Below the pieces are notes generated by a model. The model made no database searches and was not told the DNA's origin. It was given only the letters and a program-made list of their open reading frames with translations. 64,000 bases of DNA from Watersipora subatra (taxonomy: Eukaryota > Bryozoa > Gymnolaemata > Cheilostomatida > Watersiporidae), in assembly GCF_963576615.1 (NCBI RefSeq), contig NC_088710.1, positions 1,778,001 to 1,842,000 of the forward strand. Reading direction: 5' to 3'. Position numbers and translations under genes: made by a program. Positions 61,401-64,000 of the stretch are shown here, one piece after another. Each line of letters begins with the position of its first letter. Within the stretch, counting starts at the first letter, position 1.

Positions 61401-64000
61401 ACCCCCTGTGTTATATATACCCCCAACCTCCTGTGTTATATGTACCCTAACTTCTTGTGTTATATGTACACCAACCTCCTGTGTTGTATGTACCCCAACC
61501 TCCTGTGTTATATGTACCCCAACCTCCTGTGTTATGTGCACCCTAACCTCCTGTGTTACATGTACCCCAACCACCTGTATTTTATGTACCCTAACTGTAT
61601 TTTATGTACCCTAACTTCCTGTGTTATATGTACCCCAACCTCCTGTGTTATATGTACCCCAACCTCCTGTGTTATATGTACCCCAACCCCCTGTGTTATA
61701 TATACCCCCAACCTCCTGTGTTATATGTACCCTAACTTCCTGTGTTATATGTACACCAGCCTCCTGTGTTGTATGTACCCCAACCTCCTGTGTTATATGT
61801 ACCCCAACCTCCTGTGTTATGTGCACCCTAACCTCCTGTGTTACATGTACCCCAACCACCTGTATTTTATGTACCCTAACTGTATTTTATGTACCCAACT
61901 ACCTATGTTATACGTACCCCAACCTCCTCTGTTATACGTACCCCAACCTCCTCTGTTATACGCACCAATAACATGCATCAATGAAAATTTTACTAGTTAA
62001 CTAACCACAAGGTAAAGCATAATTGAGTTGAACAGCCTCACCTAATGCACTAGCTTTGGTTTTTTTCCTCGTGCGTAGTGTTCCAGTCTCATCTTGCTGG
62101 GCTGCTCTGGTGGCAGGAAGTGCAGGTTCATCCATTGCAAGTCTGGCCCTGTCTATGAAGGGCTGTCTTTGCCTTGCGGACAAAGAGCTCCACGTTTGAC
62201 TGCTGCCTTTCTTCATTTCAGCCTTATTAGACCGTTGCTCGCTATACATAGAATAAATCATGTACTTAGAGAAATTTCACCAGACAAATAGCAACAAGCA
62301 GCAAGTACTTCTTGAGAAGATATATTCAGTCAGTACCGCTTGTACTTCTTTCAATCTTGAACTAGAAGTTGTCAGCCCAATGATAATTACATTTTTTGAT
62401 AAATCAGTTTCACATATGAATCGGCATTTAGATTTTTCTTTGTAAAATCCACACACTATGCTTAAAACCATCAACAATGGCTGACTATATAGAAATTGTC
62501 AATTATTAACATTGCACAACACACTTTCAATGGTATGCTATTGGCTGCATAAGGCATCCCCAAGATTATATTATCGACATGTCTATGAAAGCATCCTGAC
62601 TTTCCTTGTCATCTTTATAGGCATGCAATGAGACTGACCTTAACCAAAGAAGTCGGGCGTTGCTATTCAGTTTCTGATTGGTCAATGTATCCATGCTCTG
62701 GCTAGTACTAGAGGTACAAGAACAATCCCTGGGCTGACACGAGCTCTTCCTGTTGATGATGTCACAGGTATAGGGGTAGAGCTAATGTTTGCACATACAG
62801 GCACATACAGAGACACACTGGCACACACAGATACACACTGGCACATCACACACACATACGCAGACATACAGGCACAGACAGAAATATATGGCATATAGAT
62901 CCATTTGTAGGACGGTAGCAAACAATGCAAGGTAAGTCATTGCAAACTTCAAATTCAGAAAGATTATTTAACAGTTAGTTTAAAAGTTAAGTTGCTAGAA
63001 CTTGGTGAAGATAATCTTCGGCCACTGAAACTCCTACCGTATGCAGGCTATTGGCTATTGATCTGTCAAACATAAAATAACAGTCTTCAAGTACGACATT
63101 GAGTTCTGCACCAGGTAAGGAATGCAGACACATAGACTCCTCGAGAGACACATAGTTCAAGCGCAACCTCCTCGATATATATGCGCAAGCTGTCATTCTT
63201 TGAAAAGGCTGAGCTTACGTTGTGGTTCTAGTCCCACAGAGGCCACTGGTTGTGAGAGAAAAGGTGTTCAACCTTGAAGTGCTCTCCTTGCCAAACCCAA
63301 TGGTCTGTGAACGCTCATCAATAAACTGCAGGGGCAGATGAATTCTTAAAAAGGGATCAGTGGCTGTTCAACACAGCTGTACATATCTCCGGTCATTGAG
63401 GTTTGCATGCCACTGACACCAGACACGCCTAGTCTAGATAACGGAGATATTGTTTGCACTACTAAACACTTGCTCACCAGTTTCTGCTTGCAGCCTATGC
63501 AACCAGGTATCATACTAGACCTTCGATAGATGCCAAGATACAACAGTCGGGCTCAGCGCTGCTCCACTGCTGCCAATATAATCTGCTGCTCTCAGGGAGC
63601 AATAATTAAAAATATATATAAATAAATATTATATATCTACATCTAATAAAAGCTAGCTGGGTCTCTCTCTAAGAGCGGAGCTATAGAAACTCGATATGAT
63701 ACAGAGTTCTGGTTCAAACTAATCGTTAAACTGTGGAGCTCGTAACAGGGGCACAGCGCACCACATTTGTGAATAATTCACCTAGCACCATAGGAACACA
63801 GGCCATGAAGGTGCTGCTGTTATTTGCCATTTTAAGGAAAGTCTAATAATAGAAATAATGATTTTACTGTAGATAAACTGCCCAATAAATACAGAGTGAT
63901 ATGAAGTCGTCTCAAGAGCTAGGTGAAGCCTACCTGTCTTCTGGCAATGTGCCATTGATGACAACCTCCTTGGCCAACCTCAGATTACAGTTGGACGAGC
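55435..64000 (-). CDS. Unidentified gene with CxxC cysteines and HMG-box-like segment (5' end outside window)
   Basis: Minus-strand exons with matching phases: 64000-63934 (partial), 63816-63782, 63551-63478, 63325-63219, 63197-63038, 62745-62639, 62241-62042, 58430-58194, 57650-57484, 56364-56233, 56093-55896, 55509-55435 (stop TAA). Order of parts: a cysteine region (PGCIGCKQK, later SCQPRDCSC) that may bind zinc; NARLLWLSEQR...TWSSLSARQRQPFIDRARL, resembling an HMG box but about 10-13 residues short in the middle; a basic stretch (RTRKKTK, KRPKVKK); a Ser/Pro/Ala-rich linker; and a charged, probably helical C-terminus (TVQKLYLERELLECRGLM, EYTEVRRTFIAANNLMSSR). This suggests a nuclear DNA- or chromatin-binding protein, but I do not recognise the family. 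The first three exons and the last are less certain than the middle ones. It converges tail-to-tail with the RMDN1-like gene. Confidence 0.6.
58634..61970. repeat. 24-bp minisatellite of 3.3 kb
   Basis: About 139 copies of CCTCCTGTGTTATATGTACC plus CCAA, in the intron between the exons at 62241-62042 and 58430-58194 of the minus-strand gene. The 24-bp period gives uninterrupted frames of up to 1018 codons in several registers on both strands (PPVLYVPQ, NLLCYMYP, CTPTSCVI; VGVHITQE on minus). Rare variants recur at 576 bp (24 units) between 59.6 and 60.4 kb, and a 285-bp block at the right end is duplicated (61417 and 61702). Confidence 0.96.

Noticed and set aside
58865-62000. Open frames of 861, 1018 and (minus) 812 codons
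   Set aside because: They are registers of the 24-bp minisatellite inside an intron; peptide content is only the repeated 8-mer.
55435-64000. Assignment of the minus-strand gene to HMGXB3 or a SOX/meiosis HMG factor
   Set aside because: The HMG-like segment is too short and the rest shows no convincing agreement with what I know of these proteins; a profile search is needed.

Overview
The window is animal nuclear DNA: spliceosomal introns with GT-AG borders, a polyubiquitin gene, a WDR38-like WD40 gene and an RMDN-family TPR gene, all embedded in very repeat-rich, AT-rich sequence. Nothing is prokaryotic, viral or organellar. The introns, the ubiquitin P19A form and the repeat load suggest an invertebrate, perhaps a lophotrochozoan, but the species cannot be fixed from sequence alone. 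All gene models below were spliced by eye from frame, splice-site and phase consistency.

Layout. 1-3500: intergenic, with two minisatellites and one inverted repeat. 3550-6030: polyubiquitin (+), TATA box, 5'UTR intron, eight ubiquitin units, poly(A) signal. 6030-20500: intergenic, with an inverted copy of WDR38 exon 4, a TIR element of about 820 bp, fragments of non-LTR retrotransposons, a perfect 38-bp hairpin, a SINE-like repeat and several minisatellites. 20559-34214: WDR38-like gene (+), seven coding exons, 386 codons, with an intron 4 of 8.6 kb full of nested transposons and a 36-bp minisatellite. 35155-36570: a decayed reverse transcriptase. 40115-51946: RMDN1-like gene (+), eight coding exons, 276 codons, with four minisatellites and three inverted-repeat elements in its introns. 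55435-64000: a minus-strand multi-exon gene, 5' end outside the window, with CxxC-type cysteines and an HMG-box-like segment; one intron holds a 24-bp minisatellite of 3.3 kb.

The genes do not form a pathway. The most striking structure is the 33-bp minisatellite in RMDN1 intron 4: its repeat unit is the 3' splice site and first codons of RMDN1 exon 5, so about 31 decoy copies of the exon border precede the real one. Other notable structures are the inverted duplicate of a WDR38 exon with intact splice sites, a three-level nest of transposons, and an element built from short CTCGAG-centred palindromes. Almost all long open frames in the window (up to 1018 codons) are minisatellites whose unit length is a multiple of three and are not genes.
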